Below, one piece after another: positions 8,650-17,042 of a stretch of 64,000 nucleotides of DNA. Source of the stretch: Nostoc sp. CHAB 5824 (lineage in GTDB: Bacteria; Cyanobacteriota; Cyanobacteriia; Cyanobacteriales; Nostocaceae). The notes under the pieces are model-generated. The model had not been told where the DNA came from and searched no databases. It was given only the letters and a program-made list of their open reading frames with translations. Positions within the stretch are counted from its first letter, which is position 1; each line of letters opens with the position of its first letter. The translations under genes and the position numbers were made by a program. The stretch is taken from positions 434,001 to 498,000 of the forward strand of contig NZ_JAIVFT010000003.1 in NCBI RefSeq assembly GCF_020829665.1, read 5' to 3'.

Positions 8650-8675
8650 TACGGTTAACCTATCGAATAACAGTA
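8650..8675. promoter_or_regulatory. 26-bp operator-like palindrome, site 1
   Basis: TACGGTTAAC, six bases, AATAACAGTA. It lies 42 bp upstream of the chosen start of the methyltransferase operon (minus strand). It keeps TAC and GTA at the ends with 20 bases between, as in all nine sites of the window. Confidence 0.7.
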
Positions 8676-9016
8676 GTTTATAGATGAAGGGATAATATCA
8701 CAAACATTTATATAAAATCAAGCCTTATTGAATAAAAACCAGCCTTAATTGCTTGGTTATAGGGAAAAGTTCTATCTATATATCTTGCCCAGAGGTTAAT
8801 GTAAGACTTGTGTGTCCTCCTCAAAAAAGATTACACTTAGGTAAACCGTATAAATAATAGTTAGACCACTGATGTTATCTGTGAGGTAGCGCATCTAATT
8901 CACATATTAATATTCGAGGCTCAATTACCATAAGGTTGTAGCGGGGCTATGTGTCAACTGTGTATTCTAGAAATGTATAAAAAGGTTAGCCTTTTACCAT
9001 TTCTTTTTTCTGATCT
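8676..9016. other. Intergenic region upstream of the 8.6 kb operon and the 9.0 kb gene
   Basis: The spacer is AT-rich. An isolated half-site-like GGTAAACCGTA occurs at 8839-8850 but lacks the partner arm at the right spacing. No gene or strong hairpin is seen. Confidence 0.4.
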
Positions 9017-10195
9017 ATGAAAGCTGCTTTTCACTTCAATGCTTTTCACCCAAGTTTAAGTTCAAATTACGGAAATAATGTAGAAAAGCTTTTATTCAAT
9101 ATTCTTCTAAGTTCTCGGAACTTGGATTTATCATCAAAAATACTCACAGGAGATTTGCTATTATCGAACTTAGCTTATGATGTTATAAAAACAAGCGAAA
9201 AGACAGAAACACGAAAGTTTAACCAAGATAAGTATTTTAAGAATGTAACTCGCTGGCTTAAACCTGAAAATACCATCTGGTCAAGCATGATTATAGATAG
9301 GTTAATGCTTGCATTAAAGGATGAAATTTTTATAATTTGTTTTGAAACAATCGAAATGCAGCTTGCAAATTATTTAGATGGTCAACTTCGAGAAATATCT
9401 GAAGCATATTTAGGTGCAATGGAGGTAGATGATGGTTCTCATATCCATTGGAACTTGTACTCAAATTCAATAGGAGTGAGATACAGAATTAACAACAAAA
9501 CTGCTTCAGTGTTTTGGGATAGTACGTGTGAAGAATCACAAGATGAGTCTACGATTGAACGTCTTAAGCTAATCGGTTTCAAGCAAGTCAGCTTTGAAAA
9601 TTTGAATGGCAGATATACAATTTTTGACGAGTATCATGATTTTGAACATGCGAGAAGAGTTGCGGAATGGAAGAAGCAATGCGGCAATTTACTGGCTTTT
9701 ATTGCTGACGGTGTAGCCCATAGAATAGGTGATACTGTCCCTGATTTAGGGGATAAGTTATGGGCTGCTTTAAAAACTTTTACTGAGGCAGAAACTAATG
9801 AAGAATTTGCTCAAGTTACTGCCTCTTGTAGACGAATAGTAGAGCATGTTTCAGATGAGTTATTTCCTCCTATAGATGGAGAGATCGAAGGACGTAAACT
9901 GGGAACGAAGCAATATCGAAATCGGCTCCTAGCCTTTGTTGATGAAACAAGGAAAAGTGATACTAATATTGATCTTATTTAGGTTAGCACAAAGACTCTT
10001 AGTGAGCAGATGGAAAAGTTATCTGAGCTAGCTAATAAAGGAGTTCATTCGGAGGTTTATAGAGTAGAAACCCGCAGATGTTTATTACGAACCATCATGC
10101 TATTAGATGACATTATTTCTCTAAAAGTTGGAGCGTTTGAAATTAAAACCAAGCTTAATTTTGATAATTTTTTTGAAAAAGCCTTCGGGTTGTAG
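9017..10195 (+). pseudogene. Unknown 392-codon gene interrupted by one in-frame TAG
   Basis: The frame runs 9017-9982, meets a TAG at 9980, and continues in the same frame through VSTKTLSEQ to a second ORF at 10010-10195 (MEKLSELANKGVHSEVYRVE). Only this amber codon separates the parts, so the original protein had about 392 residues. The tail (LANKGVHSEV...RRCLLRTIMLLDDIISL) resembles C-terminal helical regions of HEPN/abortive-infection-like proteins, but I cannot name the family with confidence. The N-terminal part (321 aa) is mixed alpha/beta without motifs that I recognise. It sits beside two toxin-antitoxin pairs, consistent with a defence-type gene. A truncated but functional 321-aa product is possible. 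Confidence 0.5.
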
Positions 10196-10301
10196 TGGCG
10201 TGGCAAAGATAAATATAGTGCAAGAGTCGTAGCCACTGTTTTAAAAGTCAAGATATCGTTCTTGTATTTTGGCAACTCTTGTACTGTCAAAATTGAGTAA
10301 T

Positions 10302-10649
10302 TCATATGTACCGAACTTGATTTTCCATCTCATCTGCTGTCACTTGATTTAAAATCGCTAGTAATCGTTTTGCTAGTTCTTGAGGTGGACGACGAACAGC
10401 ATAAATCACTCCATAGTGCATTTGTTCGCTATCAAAATAAGCTTGTATGAGTTCTTCAAAATCGATACGGTTGTGTGTAACTAGTGTTCTTCCTTGGCTG
10501 ACAGTATATGCCATTTGTTCCTCATCGCTTCTATGAAGTTGTCCTGCATCTCTTACGGTTAAAGCATCAAAGCCTCTAGCTTTTAGCAAATCCGCTACCA
10601 AAACGTTGACATCCTCATCTAAGTACAAGCGAATGAACAAGTTACTCAT
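10302..10649 (-). CDS. DUF5615 PIN-like toxin
   Basis: The 115-aa protein begins with the typical LYLDEDVNVLVADLL (acidic PIN-like residues near 10-12), followed by ARGFDALTVRDAG and the conserved THNRIDFEEL. This family (DUF5615, PIN-like superfamily) is normally paired with a DUF433 antitoxin and is thought to be an RNase. Its start overlaps the stop of the DUF433 gene by 4 bp, showing translational coupling. The key acidic residues are present, so it may be active. Confidence 0.85.
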   Translation of the reverse strand: MSNLFIRLYLDEDVNVLVADLLKARGFDALTVRDAGQLHRSDEEQMAYTVSQGRTLVTHNRIDFEELIQAYFDSEQMHYGVIYAVRRPPQELAKRLLAILNQVTADEMENQVRYI

Positions 10650-10960
10650 AAATCTCGCACCAAGGGATCAATCAATTCATCAGGGATTCGGTTACGTTCA
10701 ATATAAGCATTAATTTCATCTTGATGATCGCTGTAATAACTCAACGCATCAAACACTTGTGCCAGGGTTAGATGAGGCAAACCTTGGGGAATTTCTTCAG
10801 GAGAGACACCCATACGCCAAGTTTCAACGATCGCCCTAACAGATGTACGAGTTCCCTTGATAATTGGCTCACCACCTAGAATATGCTCGTCTTTGACGAT
10901 ATAAAGATGTTCTGTTGCTTGAACCATAGTTGTAAATATCTTAAGAATTTTCCCAGACAT
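10646..10960 (-). CDS. DUF433 antitoxin
   Basis: The central part (ILGGEPIIKGTRTSVRAIVE, then GVSPEEIPQGLPHLTLAQVF and DALSYYSDHQDEI) is the winged-helix DUF433 domain that acts as antitoxin and autoregulator of DUF5615 pairs. The ATG at 10927 (MVQATEHLYIVKDEH) matches the usual family start better than the ATG at 10960; neither has a clear ribosome-binding site. It is upstream of and overlapping the toxin gene, as is normal for the family. Confidence 0.85.
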   Translation of the reverse strand: MSGKILKIFTTMVQATEHLYIVKDEHILGGEPIIKGTRTSVRAIVETWRMGVSPEEIPQGLPHLTLAQVFDALSYYSDHQDEINAYIERNRIPDELIDPLVRDL

Positions 10961-11006
10961 TAATTGTACCGATTCTGTTGATAAGTTGTATCACATCACC
11001 AACCTA

Positions 11007-11336
11007 TCATGTAGCTACAACCCTTGTTCTAGCTTGTGAGTGAGATTGAGGTTTGCTTGTCACTACAATCTCTACATCTTGACCCAACGCATTCAAGAAC
11101 CGAAACAACCGTACAGTTGAAAAGCCTGATAATTTTCCGTTCATCAAAGCAGATACCTTTGGTTGATCAATTCCTAACAGTTCTGCTGCTTCAGCCTGCG
11201 TCATTTGTTGCATGGTAATAATGTTGCTAATCTTGCGTACAAGTTCAGCTTTCACAAGCAATTCATCAGAGTTTTCTAAGCCCAAATCGGCAAATATATT
11301 ACCGTTACTCGCTTGTATTTTAATTTCCTCAGTCAT
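11007..11336 (-). CDS. HigA-like helix-turn-helix antitoxin
   Basis: The 109-aa protein has an XRE-type helix-turn-helix at about 43-75 (MTQAEAAELLGIDQPKVSAL, then MNGKLSGFSTVRLFRFL). This arrangement, with the conserved N-terminal VFADLGLEN-like block, is the HTH_37 antitoxin family that partners Gp49/HigB-type toxins. It follows the toxin gene with a 4-bp overlap, the reversed toxin-first order typical of higBA. Autorepression of the pair is expected. Confidence 0.85.
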   Translation of the reverse strand: MTEEIKIQASNGNIFADLGLENSDELLVKAELVRKISNIITMQQMTQAEAAELLGIDQPKVSALMNGKLSGFSTVRLFRFLNALGQDVEIVVTSKPQSHSQARTRVVAT

Positions 11337-11716
11337 TGTTTCTCCTCGTGCTGCTGGCTGTAGTTTTCTGCATAATGCTCTTTTGCTCGTTTAAGTCTTT
11401 TCTCAATCAGATCAACATCTTGCTTTGGTGTAGCGATACCCTGTTTTGATTTCTTTTGAAAAGCGTGCAAAACATAAATTACACCTGCAAGCTTTACAGT
11501 ATAAACAGTTCGATATGTATCTCCATCAAAGTCTTCTACAACTTCCAATACTCCAGCACCCTTAAAGCCTTTGAGTGGTTTAGCTGAAGGATGTTTCTCA
11601 CCAGATTGTGCTAAGTACAGAGCGTAACCTACAACTTGCCTTACTTCCTCTGGGAACTCTTTCAAATCCTCAAGCGAACTTCCAACCCACTCAACTGATT
11701 TCAACGATGAACTCAT
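11333..11716 (-). CDS. HigB/Gp49-like RelE-superfamily toxin
   Basis: The 127-aa protein shows the phage-derived Gp49-like (DUF891) pattern: WVGSSLEDLKEFPEEVRQVV, then AKPLKGFKGAGVLEVVEDFD, YRTVYTVKLAGVIYVLHAFQ and KKSKQGIATPKQDVDLIEKR. The basic and aromatic residues in the YRTVY...HAFQKKS strand are those expected for a ribosome-dependent mRNA interferase. Its gene precedes and overlaps the antitoxin gene. Confidence 0.85.
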   Translation of the reverse strand: MSSSLKSVEWVGSSLEDLKEFPEEVRQVVGYALYLAQSGEKHPSAKPLKGFKGAGVLEVVEDFDGDTYRTVYTVKLAGVIYVLHAFQKKSKQGIATPKQDVDLIEKRLKRAKEHYAENYSQQHEEKQ

Positions 11717-11838
11717 ATCTTAAGTATGCTAGTTTTGGCATATTATTGTCAATGTATGCCTATTTTCTGAGCAAAACTGATGTAGGCTTTAGGATTGTAA
11801 AATTAAGAAGTCAAAACGATCAAGGTAGTAAGGTGCTA

Positions 11839-12048
11839 ATGATATATCCAGAACTGCGCCAAAAAATTGAACAGCAACTAACTCAACTACCACCCAGTCA
11901 GCTATCCCTGGTCAGTGACTTTCTAGATTCCCTTCAAAACAGAGAGAGTAGTAGCGATCGCCCACTCCTTCGCTTAACTCCGATTAAACGAGCAAGTAAA
12001 GCTGTGGATTTGTTGAAGTTTGCAGAAACATGGCAAGGCGATCATTGA
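11839..12048 (+). pseudogene. Small antitoxin-like protein, C-terminally truncated by a stop
   Basis: From the ATG at 11839 the 69-codon frame reads MIYPELRQKIEQQLTQLPPS, with LVSDFLDSLQ and DLLKFAETWQGDH. This is the pattern of small cyanobacterial antitoxins that precede PIN toxins, whose tail is normally WQGDDLEECL. Here a TGA (12046) stands inside that tail and the codons after it still read EECLQS in frame. No toxin gene follows. An upstream extension to 11608 is possible but overlaps the higB gene antisense. Confidence 0.5.
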
Positions 12049-12105
12049 GAAGAGTGCCTTCAATCCTTTCATAACAATCTTTTGGCACAAGAGATGATTA
12101 CTGTG
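12049..12105 (-). pseudogene. Relic of a methyltransferase gene start (copy of the 8.6 kb operon leader)
   Basis: The minus strand reads VPKDCYERIEG from a GTG at the place where the operon at 8607 has ATG and MPKDWYEWHDL. The DNA on both sides also matches: TTTGGCA, a short spacer, then the operator. About 18 codons survive. It shows that the leader plus operator was duplicated and the coding part then lost. Confidence 0.5.
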
Positions 12106-12116
12106 TCATCCAAAAC

Positions 12117-12142
12117 TACGGTTAATTTATCAATTAAATGTA
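12117..12142. promoter_or_regulatory. 26-bp operator-like palindrome, site 2
   Basis: TACGGTTAAT, six bases, ATTAAATGTA. It lies 139 bp upstream of the flavoprotein pseudogene at 12282 and beside the methyltransferase-start relic on the other strand. Confidence 0.6.
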
Positions 12143-12281
12143 TTTAATGCCTGAAAGCAGGTATTATGAGAATTTATCAGAAATCAAGTCTTAATTCTTT
12201 TAGCTGGGTTGGAAATGCGTTTAATCCCGGTAGATAGACTTTATGAAACAGGCGTAACTATCTATTTTAACTAAGATCGTC

Positions 12282-13062
12282 ATGAACCCTAGTTTTTTAA
12301 CTGCCCATACTCCAACCACGATCGCTATTGTTGGCGGAGGTTTTAGTGGTTCTCTAGTCGCTACCCATCTATTGAAAACTGCCAGTCAACCTCTCACCAT
12401 TAAGCTGATTGAGCGCAGCGAGCAAATTGGCAAGGGAATTGCCTACAGCACAGATACCAACTGTCATTTGCTGAATGTATCGGCAGGCAACATGAGCGCA
12501 TTTGCCCATGATCCAGGGCATTTGTTACGTTGGCTTCAGCACAACCGCGATGAGTTAACAGTATTTTTTTTTCAGAAGAAGTCAATGCCAGTACCTTCAT
12601 ACCTCGTAAAGTCTATGGTTTATACATTCAATCGGTTTTAGCAGAAGCAGAAGCCACAGCACCTAGTGACGTGCGACTAGAACGCTTCACCGATGAAGTG
12701 GTAGGAGTACAGTCTGAAGAAAAAGGCGCAATGATTTCTCTGCGTAGTGGTCGCTGTTTTGCCGCAGACAGAGTTGTGTTGGCATTAGGGAACTGACCTT
12801 CTGCACCTCCCGCCATTCAAAACCCAAACAGTGATGATGAAAGTTATCTGCGAAATGCTTGGTCAGCCGATGCCCTAGCAGACCTTAATGCTGATGCACC
12901 TGTGTTGTTAATTGGCACAGGACTGACGATGGTGGATATGGTTTTATCTCTAAGCGATCGCCAACATCGCGGCAAAATTTATGCTGTATCCCGACGGGGA
13001 TTATTTCCCCTCAAACATCAAGCAGCTCAACCTTATCCCTGCTTCTTAACGCCAGAAAATTC
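12282..13062 (+). pseudogene. FAD/NAD(P)-binding protein, frameshifted and truncated
   Basis: The start shows an intact dinucleotide-binding motif (IAIVGGGFSGSLVATHLL) and GKGIAYSTDTNCHLLNVSAG, typical of the FAD/NAD(P)-binding HpyO-like family. A run of nine T at 12563-12571 shifts the frame; the other frame continues with FSEEVNASTFIPRKVYGLYI. A TGA at 12794 follows VVLALGN, then LLIGTGLTMVDMVLSLS and VSRRGLFPLKHQ resume. Similarity stops near 13062, where an unrelated gene begins on the other strand. With a frameshift, a nonsense codon and a lost C-terminus it is dead. Operator site 2 lies just upstream. Confidence 0.75.
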
Positions 13063-13362
13063 ACCAAATTCTGCATTTGTTACCTCATATTTATCAATAC
13101 AGAAGTTAGTCACCGTTACATCTCCAGGCGATCGCTCTTCCACAAAACTGGAATTATCAGACCCCATTTTGAACGTTCCTCCTGAAATCATCGCCATACC
13201 TTGGGGACAGGGATTGACTGTGGCTGCCAATGCGGTTGTATTAATGAATAAGAGTGCGATCGCTATTCCCTGAATGAATATTAGTGTGAGAAAGCAACAT
13301 TTTTTTTCATCTCTAATATTCTCAATTTTGCTATTTCTAATTGAATGCCTGTAGTTCATCAA
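13060..13362 (-). pseudogene. Formylglycine-generating-enzyme-like protein, N-terminal fragment
   Basis: From the ATG at 13362 there is a basic start, a hydrophobic signal segment (FLTLIFIQGIAIALLFINTT) ending in ALA, then the FGE-sulfatase start GMAMISGGTFKMGSDNSS and VTNFCIDKYEVTNAEFGEF. About 100 of the normal 280-300 residues remain; the catalytic cysteines of true FGE are missing. The break falls at the 3' end of the flavoprotein pseudogene. FGE activates sulfatases, so an intact version would have fitted the sulfur theme, but many FGE-domain proteins have other roles. Confidence 0.7.
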
Positions 13363-13841
13363 TAATATTCAACTTTTCTTAAAACTTATATCATTTTGGA
13401 TTTTAGATGAACAATCCACCTTTTCGTTGTATTTTTCGGTAATCTATTTCTCGCATTACATTATTTGTTGTCGAACAATCTGTATTTTATAACAATAAAT
13501 TTTAAGAAAGTTTTCAATCTTTGATACTATGCAGAAACTGTTAACTCTAAACTCAGGCTAATTTACAATAAATATCTTTATTTCTGTTAACGGACTTCTA
13601 AGAAATAAATTACTCAAATAAACGTAGACGCATACTCCTACGGAGAAGCAAGCTACGCAGAGCGTCTCGTCACAGGCTACCACAGAGGCAAGGCAGCGCG
13701 GTCTTGGGGTTTCCCCAAGTGGAGCATCTGGCGCGGTTTCCCCCATGAGCGACTGCCGCACAGAGAAATCAGGAGGAGAGAGTTTTTGAGCTATTTTTTT
13801 ATTTGGAATTCCCTAAAATACTAAAAATCGATTAATTTACC
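13363..13841. repeat. Spacer with a REP cluster at 13624-13765
   Basis: The first 260 bases are AT-rich and empty. From 13624 palindromic repeats follow: CTACGGAGAAGCAAGCTACG, CAGAGCGTCTCG, CACAGGCTACC and a proline/arginine-coding GC-rich stretch. The 67-codon minus-strand frame here is an artefact of the repeats. Confidence 0.6.
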
Positions 13842-14503
13842 GATGTTTATCAAACTCAGATAGCAGCTTGCGATCGCCAAATACAGGAGTGCTTGGCTCA
13901 ATTTAGCGACAAAGTTAATTTGAATGAATCTCCGCCTCCGGAACCAAAGCACCCCCGCCATAAACCCCAAGGCAATGAACCTGCTTTTGATTTACGCACC
14001 CATCTTTACCGAATTAGTGGTGTGGACTTCACTGCCCTTGATGGTCTTGGTATCCTGAGAGTGCAAACCATTATTTCTGAGGTCGGTTTAGATCCTAACC
14101 GATTCCCAACTGTTAAACATTTTACTTCTTGGCTTGGTCTTTGGCCTTGCAATTGCATCACTGGTGGTAAAATTAAAAGTTCTAAAACTCGCCTTGTTGT
14201 CAACCCGGCTACCAATGCTTTCCAAATGGCAGCACAAACAGCAGGCAGGAGCAATTCTGCCTTGGGTGTTTTTTACCGTCGTTTACGTTCTCGCCTGGGT
14301 ACACCCAAAGCTATCACTGCTACTGCTCATAAGTTAGCACGAATTTTCTACCGACTTTGGACTTCCAGCGGCGACTATCAAGATCCTGGCATGGATTATA
14401 TGAACAACCTTACCAAGAACGAGTCATCAATAACCTCCACAAAAAGGCTCTAGTTTTAGGTTTTGAGCTTGTTTTGCAGCCCGAAGCAAATACAGTTTCT
14501 TAG
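13842..14503 (+). pseudogene. IS110-family transposase, C-terminal half, frameshifted
   Basis: The frame from 13842 (DVYQTQIAACDRQIQE) runs into RISGVDFTALDGLGILRVQT, then TWLGL-like, GGKIKSSKTR and LGVFYRRLRSRLGTPKAITA, the Transposase_20 domain of IS110/IS1111. At about 14400 the frame shifts; the correct continuation is EQPYQERVINNLHKKALVLG to a TAG at 14501. The N-terminal DEDD catalytic domain is absent. It is IS debris and probably accounts for the breaks in the two genes to its left. Confidence 0.85.
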
Positions 14504-14545
14504 GAGAGGGTTACCAAGCGTTGGAAGGGCGCATTCGGTCAACAA

Positions 14546-15601
14546 CTAAGCAACTTTTTGCAGGTGTTGCACGCGAGGCATAACTTCTTGGGCAAAACGT
14601 GTCATCTCCTGGACAAAGGGATTAAATTGCAGCATGAAAGTGTCGATACCTGCATCAACGAAAGCTGCAACGCGAGTTGCAACTGTATCATAGCTGCCAA
14701 CCAATCCTGCGGCTGTGCCACCATTGCCGCCAACAGCCGGATTTTTAGCGAAGAGTTGGAACATGGCGGCTTCTGGGTCAACTCCTTTAGCAACACTTAA
14801 CTTATATTGTTCTTCCAACTTTTGCAGTGCCATAAGTCGTTCTAGTTCTGCTTGCGCTTCTTCGTCTGTGGGACGGGCAATGACAAAGGCTGACAGACCA
14901 AAGCGGACTGGTTGGGGTAGGAAACGTGGTCGGCTCAAAACTTGTTTAATTACTTTGCGGGCATCTTCAATCGGCTGACCGTTGATGAAATAAACATCGG
15001 CTTGTTGGGCTGCTAAAATCTGTGCTGGGTCTGATGCTCCTCCCAGGTAGATACGAGGATAGGGTTGAGCAACAGAGAAGGGTCGAAGGCTCAAATCTTG
15101 GATTTTGAAATATTCACCCTCGAAGTTCACCCTCTCATCACTCCACAGAGCTCTAACAACCTGCAACCATTCACCAGAATAGCGATAACGTTTATCGTGG
15201 GGAGGGAAGGGGATATTAATACGCTCCATTTCTGGGCGAAACCAAGCACTAATTAGGTTTATGGCAAAACGTCCACCACTGATAGCATCAATTCCCAGGG
15301 CCATCTTGGCTAGAACGGCTGGATGCAATAATAAAGGTTTAATCGCGGCGATAATTTCTATACTTTCTGTAGCTTCAGCCAACGCCGCACAAGCTGTCCA
15401 AGTTTCCAACTGTTCTAAATCTAGACTACGGGGATTGGCAAGGTGCTGTGCAACTAAGGTTGTGACATATCCTAAACGTTCTGCTTCTAATACTAGCGAT
15501 CGCGTGCGTTCATAGCTAGCATCAATCGGTTCATCTGGCGTATTGAGTGGGCCAAAGTTACCTCCAACAGGTGCCCAAATACCGTAGCGTGGTTCTGACA
15601 T
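14546..15601 (-). CDS. Luciferase-like (SsuD-type) flavin-dependent monooxygenase A
   Basis: A bacterial-luciferase TIM barrel of 351 aa (from MSEPRYGIW), FMNH2-dependent family of alkanesulfonate monooxygenase: LVAQHLANPRS, IAAIKPLLLHPAVLAKMALG, ISGGRFAINLISAWFRPEME, RYRYSGEWLQVVRALW, YLGGASDPAQ, GTAAGLVGSYDTVATRVAAF. SsuD-like enzymes release sulfite from a sulfonate using reduced FMN and O2. The ATG at 15601 follows GGAGGCAAGA, a strong ribosome-binding site, so the upstream TTG at 15613 is not the start. No flavin reductase is adjacent. It is transcribed away from a close paralog; site 3 lies 78 bp upstream. Confidence 0.88.
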   Translation of the reverse strand: MSEPRYGIWAPVGGNFGPLNTPDEPIDASYERTRSLVLEAERLGYVTTLVAQHLANPRSLDLEQLETWTACAALAEATESIEIIAAIKPLLLHPAVLAKMALGIDAISGGRFAINLISAWFRPEMERINIPFPPHDKRYRYSGEWLQVVRALWSDERVNFEGEYFKIQDLSLRPFSVAQPYPRIYLGGASDPAQILAAQQADVYFINGQPIEDARKVIKQVLSRPRFLPQPVRFGLSAFVIARPTDEEAQAELERLMALQKLEEQYKLSVAKGVDPEAAMFQLFAKNPAVGGNGGTAAGLVGSYDTVATRVAAFVDAGIDTFMLQFNPFVQEMTRFAQEVMPRVQHLQKVA

Positions 15602-15679
15602 TCTTGCCTCCAAATTAAGTGGGGACTGGGGAGATACACCTTGTTTTTTATCTTCACCTATGCAAATCTCATAGTATAC

Positions 15680-15705
15680 TACTATAAACCTACTGATTTA
15701 CCGTA
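15680..15705. promoter_or_regulatory. 26-bp operator-like palindrome, site 3 (divergent)
   Basis: TACTATAAAC, six bases, ATTTACCGTA. It sits between two divergent monooxygenase genes, 78 bp from the start of one and 56 bp from the start of the other, and could serve both. Confidence 0.72.
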
Positions 15706-15761
15706 TATTTTTAGTTGAAAAAATAAAGTTTTAGTCCCAACTACAAAGGTTCTAGAAAGCT

Positions 15762-16850
15762 ATGTCTGAACCACGCTATGGGATTTGGATTCCCGTTTAC
15801 GGCAACTGCGGCGTGATGAACCATCCTCTTGAACCTCGTGATGCTAGTTACTCACGAGCCAAGAATTTAATCCAGTTGGCCCAAAGGTGCGGATTTACCA
15901 CAACTTTAATAGCGCAACATATCATCAATCCCAGGAACCAAGAACTTGACCAGCTAGAAACTTGGACAGCAGCAGCAGCTTTAGCACAAGCAACAAACTC
16001 TATCGAGATTATTGCAGCTGTTAAGCCATTACTGTTTCATCCCGCCGTCTTAGCAAAGATGGCCTTAGGTATTGATGCAATTAGTGGTGGACGTTTTGCT
16101 ATTAACTTAGTAAGTGCCTGGTTCAAGCCAGAAATGGAAAAACCCGGGATAAATTTCCTTACCCACGATCAGCGTTATCGTTATTCGGATGAATGGATTA
16201 GGGTTGTCAAAGCTTTGTGGAGTGGAGAAAAAGTCAACTTTCACGGTGAATATTTTCAGATTAATGATTTGAAACTTAATCCCCCACCCATAGCTAAACC
16301 ACATCCGCGTGTATATGTAGGGGGAGAGTCAGAACCAGCCCAAGAACTAGCCGCAAAAGAAGCCCATACATTTTTCCTCAATGGCCGTCCGATTGAAGTC
16401 ATCCGCGAAACCATTGCGGCTGTTGCTCAAAAAACTAAGTTTCGCTCTCAACCTCTGGGTTTCGCTATGTCAGCTTTTGTGATTGCTCGACCAACAGACG
16501 AAGAAGCGGAAGCGGAATATCAAAATCTTAGAGCAATGGTACTAGCACAAGACGATCGCTCAGAATTACTCAAAGGAGTAGATTCTGAAGTAGTTATGTT
16601 CAAAAACATGGCTAAGTACCCTGGTGTGGGGAGCAATGGCGGTACAGCAGCAGGATTAGTTGGTAGCTATGAAACTGTAGCCCATCGGATTGCTGAATTT
16701 ACCAAAGTAGGAATTGATACTTTCATGCTGCAATTCCAGCCTTTTGCCCCAGAAATGGAGCGTTTTGCTGGCGAAATCATACCAAGAGTGCGAGCGTTAA
16801 CGGTAGATAGTGAAGCGATTACTAACTTGAAAATAGGGGCTAGAGGCTAA
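15762..16850 (+). CDS. Luciferase-like (SsuD-type) flavin-dependent monooxygenase B
   Basis: This 362-aa paralog of the gene at 14546 shares MSEPRYGIW, TTLIAQHIINPRNQELDQLE, IEIIAAVKPLLFHPAVLAKM, ALGIDAISGGRFAINLVSAW and GSNGGTAAGLVGSYETVAHR. It therefore belongs to the same SsuD-like FMNH2 monooxygenase subgroup and arose by inverted duplication. Insertions and substitutions in the middle (residues 200-270) suggest a different substrate. The ferritin-like gene at 17043 follows on the same strand after a REP-filled spacer. Confidence 0.88.
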   Translation: MSEPRYGIWIPVYGNCGVMNHPLEPRDASYSRAKNLIQLAQRCGFTTTLIAQHIINPRNQELDQLETWTAAAALAQATNSIEIIAAVKPLLFHPAVLAKMALGIDAISGGRFAINLVSAWFKPEMEKPGINFLTHDQRYRYSDEWIRVVKALWSGEKVNFHGEYFQINDLKLNPPPIAKPHPRVYVGGESEPAQELAAKEAHTFFLNGRPIEVIRETIAAVAQKTKFRSQPLGFAMSAFVIARPTDEEAEAEYQNLRAMVLAQDDRSELLKGVDSEVVMFKNMAKYPGVGSNGGTAAGLVGSYETVAHRIAEFTKVGIDTFMLQFQPFAPEMERFAGEIIPRVRALTVDSEAITNLKIGARG

Positions 16851-16871
16851 GAATTTTAGATTTTGGATTTT

Positions 16872-16985
16872 GCGTTCGCGTAGCGTGTCGCAGACAAAAG
16901 TTGCGTGCAGTGAACCACTTGCGGTGGACGGGTTTCCCGGCATAAGCAAAGTGGTGAACCCGAAGGGGGGTTCTCCCCATTGAGC
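16872..16985. repeat. REP elements between monooxygenase B and the ferritin-like gene
   Basis: Contains TTCGCGTAGCGTGTCGCAGA, ACTTGCGGTGGACGGGTTTC, and CCCGAAGGGGGGTTC. The spacer may fold in the transcript. Confidence 0.6.
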
Positions 16986-17042
16986 AAACTATTTTAGACG
17001 GATTTTGGATTAAATTGTTCTCCACTACCCAAAGGAAACTTT

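Noticed and set aside
8821-8862. GGTAAACCGTA, resembling half of the 26-bp operator
   Set aside because: No partner arm at the fixed 26-bp spacing in either direction, so only a half-site by chance.
10057-10305. 82-codon ORF on the minus strand before the DUF5615 gene
   Set aside because: Antisense of the tail of the 9017 gene, whose plus-strand frame is the coherent one.
13558-13761. 67-codon ORF on the minus strand
   Set aside because: Made of REP palindromes; cysteine/arginine-rich nonsense translation.
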